Shown piece after piece: positions 1 through 6,493 of a stretch of 6,493 nucleotides of DNA (positions are counted from its first letter, which is position 1; each line of letters starts with the position of its first letter). The stretch comes from Alphaproteobacteria bacterium (GTDB lineage Bacteria > Pseudomonadota > Alphaproteobacteria > Micavibrionales > Micavibrionaceae). Below the pieces are notes generated by a model, which saw nothing but the letters and a program-made list of their open reading frames with translations, was not told the DNA's origin and searched no databases. The translations under genes and the position numbers were made by a program. Where the stretch lies: the NCBI GenBank assembly GCA_021776015.1, contig JAJFGT010000035.1:1-6493 (forward strand). Direction: 5' to 3'.

Positions 1-13
1 AGTACAAAGTAAG

Positions 14-57
14 CTTTAGAAATACTCGCCTTTAGTTAAGACAGCCTTGTCAATTTT
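14..57 (-). pseudogene. Degenerate partial copy of the adjacent secreted-protein gene
   Basis: Read on the minus strand, this stretch resembles the part of the neighbouring gene (plus-strand positions 257-298) that encodes about residues 131-145. Aligned by hand, 34 of 42 paired bases match with one extra base at position 37, including an uninterrupted 10-base identity at 27-36 against 270-279. Conceptually it reads IDKAVL, then after correcting the one-base frameshift LKASIS, against IEKADLLKAGIA in the intact protein. Left uncorrected, the frame stops at 18-16. No start codon or first two-thirds of the gene precede it, since the intact gene's stop lies at 92-90. It is therefore best read as the remnant of a partial tandem duplication or a decayed paralogue whose remainder may lie outside the window. 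The similarity is seen directly; the history is inferred. A chance match between short A+T-rich stretches is not fully excluded. Confidence 0.45.
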
Positions 58-89
58 ATTGAATTTACTCTTAATTTCTATCGTGTTTA

Positions 90-686
90 TTACTCAGAAG
101 CATATTGAATTCTAAACTCTTTTCCATTTATATCCATAATATCAAACAGTGGCTTTTGGCTATAACTAATCGAGAATCTTAAAAATTCACTACTACCAAT
201 CGTTGCGATAACACGACCAAACTGTGTGTCCTTGATCCTTGTACTTTTTATGTTTTCTTCAGCAATCCCCGCCTTTAGTAAGTCCGCTTTTTCAATTTGT
301 ATATTAGCTTGGAATGTTGAGACATCAAAACTTGGAAGGTTTTCTATATTCTTCAAAGTACATTGTCCCTCTAAAGACTGTTCATAATATTCAATTTCAT
401 TCCCCTCAGAAGGATTATAATATAATTGTAGTAAACACCCTCTTGATGCTCCACACCCTAGAGATAACTCAGCATTACTTACAAGAAACTTTACTTTTCC
501 AAAGCGCTCTTTCTGAAACTTAGAAGCACTTTCAAGTTGAGCTTCTTTACATGGCATATATTGATAGATAGGTGTCACCCTTATCTCTTGTTTGACCAAG
601 GTTGAAACAATTTCAGAAGCCTGTGCGAATGAAGAAAAAACTATCGAAGGTAAAATACACAATAACGTTATCTGGCTAAATTTCAT
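90..686 (-). CDS. Hypothetical exported protein with four mature cysteines
   Basis: I do not recognise the family of this 198-residue protein. The first 23 residues look like a Sec signal peptide: Lys2, a hydrophobic core at about 5-20, and an A-Q-A site predicting signal peptidase I cleavage after Ala23. There is no lipobox at the cleavage site and no further membrane segment, so a periplasmic or secreted protein is likely. The mature part has four cysteines (46, 78, 84, 109), an even number compatible with two disulphides; Cys78 and Cys84 lie in a glycine-rich GCGASRGC segment. The C-terminal half is rich in charged and beta-prone residues. The start is supported by AAAGGA (699-694 read on the minus strand) 7 bases upstream. 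It lies 45 bases downstream of the aminopeptidase gene on the same strand, with a possible terminator between, so it may be transcribed separately. A degenerate copy of part of it follows its stop. That it is a real gene is fairly sure; its function is unknown. Confidence 0.7.
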   Translation of the reverse strand: MKFSQITLLCILPSIVFSSFAQASEIVSTLVKQEIRVTPIYQYMPCKEAQLESASKFQKERFGKVKFLVSNAELSLGCGASRGCLLQLYYNPSEGNEIEYYEQSLEGQCTLKNIENLPSFDVSTFQANIQIEKADLLKAGIAEENIKSTRIKDTQFGRVIATIGSSEFLRFSISYSQKPLFDIMDINGKEFRIQYASE

Positions 687-709
687 ATCTACATCCTTTT
701 CATTCTATT

Positions 710-749
710 AAAAAACTCTTCTTACTCATTGTTATACAAGAGCTTTTTT
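710..749 (-). terminator. Possible rho-independent terminator of the aminopeptidase gene
   Basis: On the minus strand AAAAAGCTCTT (ending the aminopeptidase reading frame) can pair with AAGAGTTTTTT across a 17-base loop that contains the stop codon. CTCTT pairs with AAGAG, and AAAAA pairs with TTTTT past one bulged G. The stem is followed by, and partly made of, a run of six T at 715-710. It has few G-C pairs and a long loop, so it would be a weak terminator, perhaps only reducing read-through into the exported-protein gene. The arrangement is nearly symmetrical and could form on either strand, but no plus-strand gene runs into it here. Confidence 0.4.
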
Positions 750-2441
750 AACTTTCATTTGATACTCTCTGACCCATCGTAATTCTTCTTCAGTCAGAAG
801 AGTCCCGTCGATAAGCTTTTCGTCCAAAGGCACCATTGTAATGGTTTCGAAGCCAAGAAGTTTACGTCCATCCTCAAGGATTTGGCCCGTTTCAACCACT
901 AGCACCAAAGATTCTATACGAATACCATAGGCACCTTCTTTATAATATCCAGGTTCATTTGAGATGATCATCCCTGCTTTAAAAACTTCAGTAGAACGAG
1001 GACTAATAGAGGCTGCTGCTTCATGAACACTTAAATAGCATCCAACACCATGTCCTGTTCCATGTCCATAATCTATACCTTCTTTCCAAAGGGCCTGTCG
1101 TGCGAGCATATCAATCTGCGTTCCCATCGTTCCTTCAGGAAATATTGCGGTTGCAACAGCAATGTGCCCCTTCAAAACAAGCGTAAAATGATGTTTTTCC
1201 TCTGCTGATGGCTCTCCAATAGATACGGTTCGTGTCACATCTGTTGTACCATCCAGATATTGCCCCCCAGTATCAAGTAAAAGAAGTCCCTGCCCCTTAA
1301 TAGGTAGACTTGTTTCTTCTGTCACACGATAATGAACAATAGCTCCATTTTCTTTCCAACCACAGATACTCTCAAAACTTAAACCTTTAAGAACTCCTGT
1401 AGCTTCTCGAAACTCTCTAAGCTTGGCATCAACAATAAGCTCTGTGAGCTCTCCTTTGGGTGCCTCCTCTTCAATCCATTTGAGACACTTCGTTAAAGCC
1501 TTTCCATCTCGAATATGCGCTACTTTCATAGCTTCAATTTCAGAATCTGTTTTACAAGCTCGAATATTAATACAAGGGTCTTTGATATCAACAATTTTAC
1601 AGTTTCCCTGCTCTAACATATACTTAAATGCGATCGGAGATCGCTTATGATCCAATCCTACTTTTTCTTTTTTGCCTATATCCATGAAATGATGCTTTAA
1701 ATTGACAGGATCAATCAAACGAACACCCTGTCCTAAATGATTTTGGACATCTTTGGGTACGCGTTCTTTTTGAATAAACCAATCGATTGTTGAATCCATA
1801 TAAATGACGGCATAAGACAGTGGTAATGGAGTACAAGGAACATCCGTACTCCGCACATTTAAAAGCCACGCAATGGATTGTGGATCAGAGAGAACAAACG
1901 CATCCAGCGCCGTCTTTTTAAGCTCTTGTGCAATGAGCTCCCTCTTCTCTTGCGCTGTCCGTCCAGCCGTTTGATCAGAAAAAAGGAAAACAGCTTCAGC
2001 AGGTGGCTCAGGACGATCTTTCCAAACCTTGTCTATTAAGTTGTCGTCAACAGGCTTTAAAATAAGTCCTTTTTCTTCTAATTCCTGAATATGTGCATCC
2101 GTATGAAGCCATGGATCAAATGCAATGACATCTGTCTTTTCTGTATGCCTCTTTATCCAATCAGATAGTTTTGTCTGTGTTACATCTTCGATTTCAAACA
2201 AATCAGCACTGACCTGCTGTTTAATCTGAAGCGTATAAATAGCATTCGTAATAGCACAGGCTTTATCTTGAAGAATGACAGCTTCTCCTGATGATCCTGT
2301 AAAGCCAGAAACCCAAGCTAAACGCTGGGCGCACGCAGGGATATACTCTCCCATAAAAGCATCTGTCTGAGGAACAAGAAAGCCCTGTACATTTTGACTC
2401 TGCATTTCATCTCTTAATAACTTTAAACCCTGTGGATACAT
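732..2441 (-). CDS. pepP: Xaa-Pro aminopeptidase (aminopeptidase P, family M24B)
   Basis: This 569-residue metallopeptidase releases an N-terminal residue that is followed by proline, probably in the cytoplasm since no signal peptide is seen. Its length and order match the three-domain XPNPEP1-like type rather than the shorter (about 440-residue) E. coli PepP: two creatinase-like N-terminal domains (about 1-135 and 150-300), a pita-bread catalytic domain (about 305-525) and a short C-terminal extension. The dinuclear metal site is complete: Asp390 and Asp401 (LDTGGQY and TTDVTRT), His464 (GTGHGVG), Glu496 (SNEPG) and Glu510 (RIES). His370 (IVHY) and His473 (SVHE) are the expected proton-shuttle and substrate histidines. 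The start is supported by AAAGAG 8 bases upstream (2455-2450). It diverges from galU across 77 bases. Function is confident by family; the symbol is used loosely, as this subfamily differs from E. coli PepP. The likely role is peptide turnover, with no obvious link to its neighbours. Confidence 0.93.
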   Translation of the reverse strand: MYPQGLKLLRDEMQSQNVQGFLVPQTDAFMGEYIPACAQRLAWVSGFTGSSGEAVILQDKACAITNAIYTLQIKQQVSADLFEIEDVTQTKLSDWIKRHTEKTDVIAFDPWLHTDAHIQELEEKGLILKPVDDNLIDKVWKDRPEPPAEAVFLFSDQTAGRTAQEKRELIAQELKKTALDAFVLSDPQSIAWLLNVRSTDVPCTPLPLSYAVIYMDSTIDWFIQKERVPKDVQNHLGQGVRLIDPVNLKHHFMDIGKKEKVGLDHKRSPIAFKYMLEQGNCKIVDIKDPCINIRACKTDSEIEAMKVAHIRDGKALTKCLKWIEEEAPKGELTELIVDAKLREFREATGVLKGLSFESICGWKENGAIVHYRVTEETSLPIKGQGLLLLDTGGQYLDGTTDVTRTVSIGEPSAEEKHHFTLVLKGHIAVATAIFPEGTMGTQIDMLARQALWKEGIDYGHGTGHGVGCYLSVHEAAASISPRSTEVFKAGMIISNEPGYYKEGAYGIRIESLVLVVETGQILEDGRKLLGFETITMVPLDEKLIDGTLLTEEELRWVREYQMKVKKALV

Positions 2442-2518
2442 TCTGAAAACTCTTTCTGGACAATAGTTTTAAAACATGGCAAGTATGGCGACGCAACACA
2501 CCAAACACAAGAGGTAAC
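2442..2518. promoter_or_regulatory. Divergent promoter region between pepP and galU
   Basis: These 77 bases separate two divergent genes and must hold both start signals unless promoters lie inside the genes. For the minus strand a candidate is TTGCGT (2496-2491), a 17-base spacer, then an extended -10 of TG-T-TTTAAA (2476-2468); it matches sigma-70 consensus only partly. For the plus strand the best I can offer is TGGACA (2457-2462), 18 bases, then AAGTAT (2481-2486), which is weak. A perfect 10-base palindrome GTTTTAAAAC lies at 2466-2475, overlapping the minus-strand -10, and could be an operator or chance in A+T-rich DNA. The galU ribosome site is AAGAGG at 2509-2514, 4 bases before the ATG. 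That promoters are here is likely from the layout; the exact boxes are guesses. Confidence 0.4.
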
Positions 2519-3433
2519 ATGTCTAAAAAAACAAACACTGAATGGAAACCCATTCGCAAAGCCGTTTTTCCAGTTGCAGGTTTAGGAACTCGATTTCTTC
2601 CTGCTACAAAAGTTATGCCCAAAGAGATGCTTCCTCTGGTTGATCGTCCTCTTATTCAACATGCCTTTGAAGAAGCCAAAGCCGCAGGCATTGAAGAGTT
2701 TATCTTTGTCACGGGTCGACAAAAAGAAATGCTGGAAGAACATTTTGATTATCAACCCGAACTTGAGCGCACACTTGAAGCTCGTGGTAAATACGACATG
2801 ATTGAACGCGTTCGTACGAGTGAAATAGGAGAAAGTCAGCTCTTTCTAACACGTCAAGCTAGACCCTTAGGACTTGGCCACGCCATCTGGTGTGCGCGCA
2901 AACTTGTTGGCGATGAACCCTTTGCCATTATGCTCCCTGATGATGTCATCCTTTCTGAGAAACCATGTCTTCAGCAAATGATTGAACAGTACAATGAGAC
3001 AGGAGGCAATATGGTCGCTGTTATGGATATTCCTCGTGAAGATACGCCCAAATATGGTATTTTGGACGTTGAATCAGATAATGGGAAAATGGCTTCAATC
3101 AAAGGCCTTGTTGAAAAACCACAGCCAGAAGACGCTCCATCAACCCTTTCTATTATTGGGCGTTATATCCTTCAACCTGAAATTTTTGATCATCTTTCAA
3201 AATTTGAAACAGGTGCAGGAGGAGAAATTCAAATCACAGATGCCATGGCAAAACTCATTGGATCTCAACCTTTTAATGGGCTTAGATACGATGGACACCG
3301 TTATGATTGTGGAAGTCGCGTAGGATTTATAGAGGCTAATATTGCCTTTAGTCTTCAAGACCCTGAAATTGGTCATTCTGTTCAAGATATTATTCAAAAA
3401 CATGCCAAAGAAATCCAATCAAAAGCCGCCTAG
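2519..3433 (+). CDS. galU: UTP--glucose-1-phosphate uridylyltransferase (UDP-glucose pyrophosphorylase)
   Basis: GalU makes UDP-glucose and pyrophosphate from UTP and glucose 1-phosphate in the cytoplasm, feeding lipopolysaccharide, capsule, glucan and UDP-galactose/UDP-glucuronate pathways. The 304-residue length is close to E. coli GalU (302). The nucleotidyltransferase fold is clear: GLGTRFLPATK at 21-31 with KEMLPL at 35-40 (nucleotide and phosphate binding), RPLGLGHA at 115-122 (uridine region), LPDD at 139-142 with the metal-binding aspartate, VEKP at 198-201 (sugar site), GEIQITDAM at 235-243 and YDCGS at 262-266. The start is fixed by AAGAGG just upstream and by MSKK leading directly into the first conserved strand. 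It is the first gene of the plus-strand run, and the mutase that can supply its glucose 1-phosphate follows 38 bases later. Nothing is missing or unusual. RfbA- or GlmU-type nucleotidyltransferases are less likely given the GalU-type motifs. Confidence 0.96.
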   Translation: MSKKTNTEWKPIRKAVFPVAGLGTRFLPATKVMPKEMLPLVDRPLIQHAFEEAKAAGIEEFIFVTGRQKEMLEEHFDYQPELERTLEARGKYDMIERVRTSEIGESQLFLTRQARPLGLGHAIWCARKLVGDEPFAIMLPDDVILSEKPCLQQMIEQYNETGGNMVAVMDIPREDTPKYGILDVESDNGKMASIKGLVEKPQPEDAPSTLSIIGRYILQPEIFDHLSKFETGAGGEIQITDAMAKLIGSQPFNGLRYDGHRYDCGSRVGFIEANIAFSLQDPEIGHSVQDIIQKHAKEIQSKAA

Positions 3434-3471
3434 AGCGTACTCTCAATTCAAACTAAACATAGAAGAACACA

Positions 3472-4896
3472 ATGCAAACAGCTTTACCATTTCCAACAGT
3501 ATCTTTTTCCCGCACCCCTCATCGTCTTAGCTCTACAATTTTAAGAGAGTATGACATCCGTGGAATTGTTGACCAAGATATTACAGCAGAAGATGCTTTT
3601 GCCATTGGCTGTGCCTTTGGAACAATGGTTAAACGTCGTGGGGGAACAACTGTTGCCATCGGTTATGATGGACGAGAATCCTCTCCTATTTATGCCAATG
3701 CTGTTTCTCAAGGGCTTCTCTCTACAGGGATTAATGTCACGTCCGTAGGACTGGGGCCGTCTCCATTCCTTTATTTTGCAGTTAAGTCTACTCAAAAAGA
3801 TGCTGGTATTATGATTACAGGATCCCATAACCCCTCAAACTACAATGGATTTAAAATGCTCTTCCAAAGCCAGCCTGTTTATGGAGCTTTGGTTCAAGAA
3901 CTTGGAGACATTGCATCGACAGCTGACTATGAAACAGGCACAGGCACATACACGGAAATAGACCTCTCAGAATCATACCTTCAGCGTATCTTGCAAGATC
4001 TTGATACAGATAAAGAACTTACAATCGTTTGGGACAATGGAAACGGTGCGGCTGGTATTCTTCTTGAACACCTTGTTAAAAGACTTCCTGGAACACATCA
4101 CCTTCTCTATGAAGAAATTGATGCCTCCTTCCCTAACCACCACCCAGACCCCACGGTAGATGAAAATTTAGAAGATTTAATTCAGGCCGTTAAAGACAAA
4201 AAAGCTGACTGTGGAATAGCTTTTGATGGAGATGCTGACCGTATTGGTGTGGTCAACGAGAAAGGAGAGATTCTTCGCTGTGATACTCTTCTCTCTTTGT
4301 ACGCACAATCCGTTTTGAAAACACATCCAAATGCTTCCATTGTTGGAGACATTAAATGTTCAAAATCTATGTTTGATGAAATTGAAAGACTGGGAGGAAA
4401 TCCTGTTATGTGGAAAACAGGGCATTCACTCATCAAAACAAAAATGGCGGAACTTAATTCCCCTCTAGCGGGAGAACTAAGTGGTCATATCTTCTTTGCA
4501 GATCGATACTATGGGTACGATGATGCCTTATATTGCGCGATCCGTCTTTTGAATATTCTTGCAGAGTCTGGACAACCTCTTTCAGAGCTAACAGCACATA
4601 TGCCTAAGCTCTTCAGTACACCTGAAATTCGTATTGAAGTTGATGAAGCCAATAAGTTTTCTATTATTAATGCCCTCATTCAAAATGTAAAAGAGTCTGC
4701 ACAAGAAGGCATCGATATCAATGATACAGATGGTGTTCGCGTTTCAATGAATGACGGTTGGTGGCTTGTGCGTGCATCTAATACGCAAAATGTCCTTGTC
4801 ACACGTGCAGAATCAACAAGCAAAGAAGGGCTTGAACGTTTAAAGGATATGGTCCAAACTCACGTGAATAAAATAGGATATACAGTTCCTTTTTGA
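3472..4896 (+). CDS. Phosphomannomutase/phosphoglucomutase (AlgC/ManB type)
   Basis: This 474-residue alpha-D-phosphohexomutase interconverts mannose or glucose 6-phosphate and 1-phosphate in the cytoplasm. Motifs of all four domains are visible: LREYDIRG at 24-31; the active-site loop TGSHNP at 116-121 with phosphoserine Ser118; the Mg-binding loop DGDADR at 252-257; the sugar-recognition motif GELSGHIFF at 334-342; and the phosphate-binding RASNTQ at 434-439. GE-x-SGH is characteristic of the dual-specificity PMM/PGM group typified by Pseudomonas AlgC (463 residues), rather than PNGM or GlmM, which carry other residues there. The N-terminus has about 15 extra residues before the first motif. 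The ATG is supported by AGAAG (3461-3465) 6 bases upstream, but a shorter product starting downstream is conceivable. Next to galU it plausibly supplies glucose 1-phosphate for UDP-glucose and mannose 1-phosphate for GDP-mannose. I leave the symbol blank because algC, manB, pmm and pgm are all used for this family. Confidence 0.93.
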   Translation: MQTALPFPTVSFSRTPHRLSSTILREYDIRGIVDQDITAEDAFAIGCAFGTMVKRRGGTTVAIGYDGRESSPIYANAVSQGLLSTGINVTSVGLGPSPFLYFAVKSTQKDAGIMITGSHNPSNYNGFKMLFQSQPVYGALVQELGDIASTADYETGTGTYTEIDLSESYLQRILQDLDTDKELTIVWDNGNGAAGILLEHLVKRLPGTHHLLYEEIDASFPNHHPDPTVDENLEDLIQAVKDKKADCGIAFDGDADRIGVVNEKGEILRCDTLLSLYAQSVLKTHPNASIVGDIKCSKSMFDEIERLGGNPVMWKTGHSLIKTKMAELNSPLAGELSGHIFFADRYYGYDDALYCAIRLLNILAESGQPLSELTAHMPKLFSTPEIRIEVDEANKFSIINALIQNVKESAQEGIDINDTDGVRVSMNDGWWLVRASNTQNVLVTRAESTSKEGLERLKDMVQTHVNKIGYTVPF

Positions 4897-4950
4897 TTCA
4901 CACGAGCTAAGAGCTAAAAAAACAAAGACAAAGAAAGAACACCTACCCCC

Positions 4951-5577
4951 ATGAAAGAAAGAACTCTTCTCCTTGAGATGATAGCTTCTCGTATTTGTCA
5001 CGACCTCATCAGCCCCGTCGGAGCTATTCATAACGGAATTGAAGTTTTAGATGAGATGGGCGCAGATTCTCTAGATGATGTTTTTGATTTGATGCGTCAC
5101 TCTGCATTACAAGCCACCACAAAACTTAAAGCCTTTCGCCTAGCTTATGGTGCAGGCGGACGAGATGAGAGTATTAAAGCAGACGATGTCTATACCGTTA
5201 TGGACGATCTTTTAAAACTCGACGATAAGATTTCTCAAGAGTGGGACCCACAAGGAAATATTACTCAAATTACTCATATTGGATTTCATAAAGTCCTCGT
5301 AGGCACATTTCTTCTTGCTATAGAAACGCTTCCAAAGGGCGGTATCTTACGCCTTGAAACAGATAAAAATCGTGTAGAAGTTATAGCATCAGGAGAGGAT
5401 TTCCTCCTTCGTGAAAGTGTTATCAATGCTCTCTCAGGGAGCACACCTATTAAAGATATTTGCCCACGCCTTGTCACAGCTTACTTGCTCGGACTCAATG
5501 CACGGGATCTTGGCATGGAGATCACAATTGAGCCCAGCGATGAACAGATTACTTTTGTTATTCACACACAAGCCTAA
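4951..5577 (+). CDS. chpT: Histidine phosphotransferase ChpT
   Basis: ChpT carries phosphate from the hybrid kinase CckA to the regulators CtrA and CpdR in the alphaproteobacterial cell-cycle pathway. It is cytoplasmic and works as a dimer through a helical hairpin like the DHp domain of histidine kinases. Here the first helix carries RICHDLISPVGAIHNG (14-29), with His17 as the expected phosphorylated residue; the HDL-SP-GA-NG pattern is diagnostic. A second helix follows at about 40-66. Residues from about 75 on form the degenerate kinase-like ATPase domain: there is no recognisable N box or DxGxG, as expected since ChpT does not bind ATP. At 208 residues it is slightly short for the family because the N-terminus before His17 is brief. 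No in-frame ATG exists upstream before a stop (4915-4917). The ATG follows a C-rich stretch with no close Shine-Dalgarno, so translation may be modest; Met10 (4978) is an alternative start. It sits between a sugar-phosphate mutase and purH, an unexpected setting. Confidence 0.9.
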   Translation: MKERTLLLEMIASRICHDLISPVGAIHNGIEVLDEMGADSLDDVFDLMRHSALQATTKLKAFRLAYGAGGRDESIKADDVYTVMDDLLKLDDKISQEWDPQGNITQITHIGFHKVLVGTFLLAIETLPKGGILRLETDKNRVEVIASGEDFLLRESVINALSGSTPIKDICPRLVTAYLLGLNARDLGMEITIEPSDEQITFVIHTQA

Positions 5578-5602
5578 AGAAGAGAGATAGAGAAAAGAAA
5601 TT

Positions 5603-6493
5603 ATGTCTGATACAGAATCTTCCACAATTCGAGACCCTCAAGAAATAAAAATAAAACGTGCTCTTCTCTCTGTTTCCGATAAAACCGATATCGTTGAATT
5701 TGCCACTAAACTTGCAAGCTACAATGTTGAGCTTCTTTCAACAGGTGGGACAGCAAAGGCTCTTAAAGAGGCGGGTTTAACTGTCATCGATGTTTCAGAT
5801 TATACAGCCTCACCAGAAATGATGAATGGACGAGTTAAAACACTTCACCCTAAGATTCATGGGGGACTCCTTGGGCGCCGTGACAAAGACAGCCACATCA
5901 AAGCCATGGATGAGAATAATATCAATCCCATTGATCTGCTTGTGTGCAATCTTTACCCTTTTATTGAAACCATTAAAAGCGGTGCTGATTTTGATACATG
6001 TATTGAGAACATAGATATTGGAGGCCCTGCGATGATTCGCTCCGCCTCAAAGAATTTTGATTTTTGTACCGTTGCCACCAGCCCTGAATCCTACGCTCTT
6101 GTTCTTAAAGACATGGAAACTCATGATGGATGCATCACGCATCCTCTTCGTAAAAAGCTAGCGGCACATGCTTATGCTCTCACAGCAACCTATGATTCTA
6201 ATATTGCTCGTTGGTTTGCTGAACAGATTGACGAGGTTACCCCTCAACGCATTAGCTTTTCTGGAGATTTAAAACAAACACTCCGTTATGGAGAAAACCC
6301 TCACCAAGAAGCCGCTCTCTATTTAGATGGAAGCGATAGACCCGGTGTTGCCACTGCCACACAGATACAAGGCAAAGAGCTTTCTTACAATAATCTAAAT
6401 GATACAGATGCCGCCTATGAGCTTGTCTCTGAATTTGATGCCCCCGCCGTTGCCATTATTAAACATGCCAACCCCTGTGGTGTGGCTATAGGA
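5603..6493 (+). CDS. purH: Bifunctional AICAR transformylase/IMP cyclohydrolase PurH (N-terminal part, cut by window end)
   Basis: PurH catalyses the last two steps of de novo purine synthesis: formyl transfer from 10-formyl-tetrahydrofolate to AICAR, then ring closure to IMP. The visible 297 codons are open to the window edge; the family is usually a little over 500 residues, so about 40% is missing on the right. The IMP cyclohydrolase (MGS-like) domain is complete, with ALLSVSDKT at 20-28, STGGT at 46-50, [13 protein letters not shown] at 76-88 and NIDIGGPAM at 136-144. The transformylase domain begins near 215 with RYGENPHQ at 228-235 and [11 protein letters not shown] at 257-267, and includes the catalytic Lys287-His288 in KHANPCG. 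The N-terminus has about 17 residues before the first conserved strand. The ATG lies 25 bases after the chpT stop; its ribosome site is a purine-rich tract (GAGAAAAG) rather than a strong Shine-Dalgarno. Cotranscription with chpT is likely from the spacing. No frameshift or missing residue is seen. Confidence 0.96.
   Translation, partial: MSDTESSTIRDPQEIKIKRALLSVSDKTDIVEFATKLASYNVELLSTGGTAKALKEAGLTVIDVSDYTASPEMMNGRVKTLHPKIHGGLLGRRDKDSHIKAMDENNINPIDLLVCNLYPFIETIKSGADFDTCIENIDIGGPAMIRSASKNFDFCTVATSPESYALVLKDMETHDGCITHPLRKKLAAHAYALTATYDSNIARWFAEQIDEVTPQRISFSGDLKQTLRYGENPHQEAALYLDGSDRPGVATATQIQGKELSYNNLNDTDAAYELVSEFDAPAVAIIKHANPCGVAIG

Noticed and set aside
1423..1650. 75-codon plus-strand open frame opposite the aminopeptidase gene
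   Set aside because: It is antisense to a conserved coding region and lacks any recognisable protein feature or convincing start signal.
2414..2426. Two TTAA half-sites resembling a CtrA box (TTAA-N7-TTAA)
   Set aside because: The half-sites are 5 bases apart rather than 7, and they lie inside the coding start of the aminopeptidase. TTAA is common in A+T-rich DNA.
2407..2622. 71-codon minus-strand open frame across the pepP-galU spacer
   Set aside because: It overlaps the starts of two well-supported genes in another frame and has no recognisable motif, so it is a shadow frame.
4904..4917. Perfect 2 x 7-base tandem repeat (GAGCTAA) followed by an A-run after the mutase stop
   Set aside because: The only hairpin it allows is a 4-base AGCT stem, and an A-run rather than a T-run follows, so it is not a plus-strand terminator. 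Two short copies are too little to call a functional repeat.
4840..5031. 63-codon minus-strand frame spanning the mutase-chpT gap, with a hydrophobic segment
   Set aside because: It is antisense to both neighbours, and the hydrophobicity follows from the purine-rich leader read in reverse. There is no independent evidence of a gene.
5826..6014. 62-codon plus-strand frame with a hydrophobic stretch
   Set aside because: It lies wholly within purH in a different frame, and the purH frame carries all the conserved motifs.

Overview
The window looks like a piece of an alphaproteobacterial chromosome. The strongest clue is a gene for ChpT, the histidine phosphotransferase of the CckA-ChpT-CtrA cell-cycle phosphorelay, which is known essentially only from Alphaproteobacteria. 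Base composition is A+T-rich for that class (clearly below 50% G+C by eye), so a low-GC lineage is likely. I cannot name an order or genus from the sequence alone.

Layout: positions 1-89 hold no intact gene but contain a short, degenerate, frameshifted copy of part of the neighbouring gene. Positions 90-686 (minus) encode a small exported protein of unknown function with four cysteines in its mature part. Positions 732-2441 (minus) encode a full-length three-domain Xaa-Pro aminopeptidase (M24B) with all metal ligands. A 77-base divergent intergenic region (2442-2518) separates it from a run of four plus-strand genes: galU (2519-3433), a phosphomannomutase/phosphoglucomutase (3472-4896), chpT (4951-5577) and the first 297 codons of purH (5603 to the window end). 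The gaps in this run are only 38, 54 and 25 bases and contain no convincing terminator, so it is probably one transcription unit.

How the genes fit together: the mutase interconverts hexose 6- and 1-phosphates, and GalU activates glucose 1-phosphate to UDP-glucose, so the pair supplies precursors for lipopolysaccharide, capsule or other envelope glycans. PurH performs the last two steps of de novo IMP synthesis, and ChpT relays phosphate to cell-cycle regulators. Placing ChpT between sugar-nucleotide and purine genes suggests shared expression with growth-related functions, but this is inference from spacing and strand only.

I saw no rRNA, tRNA, CRISPR array, insertion sequence or phage gene, and nothing I would call a new biological system. 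The most unusual items are the decayed partial duplication at the left edge, the unrecognised exported protein beside it, and the genomic setting of chpT.
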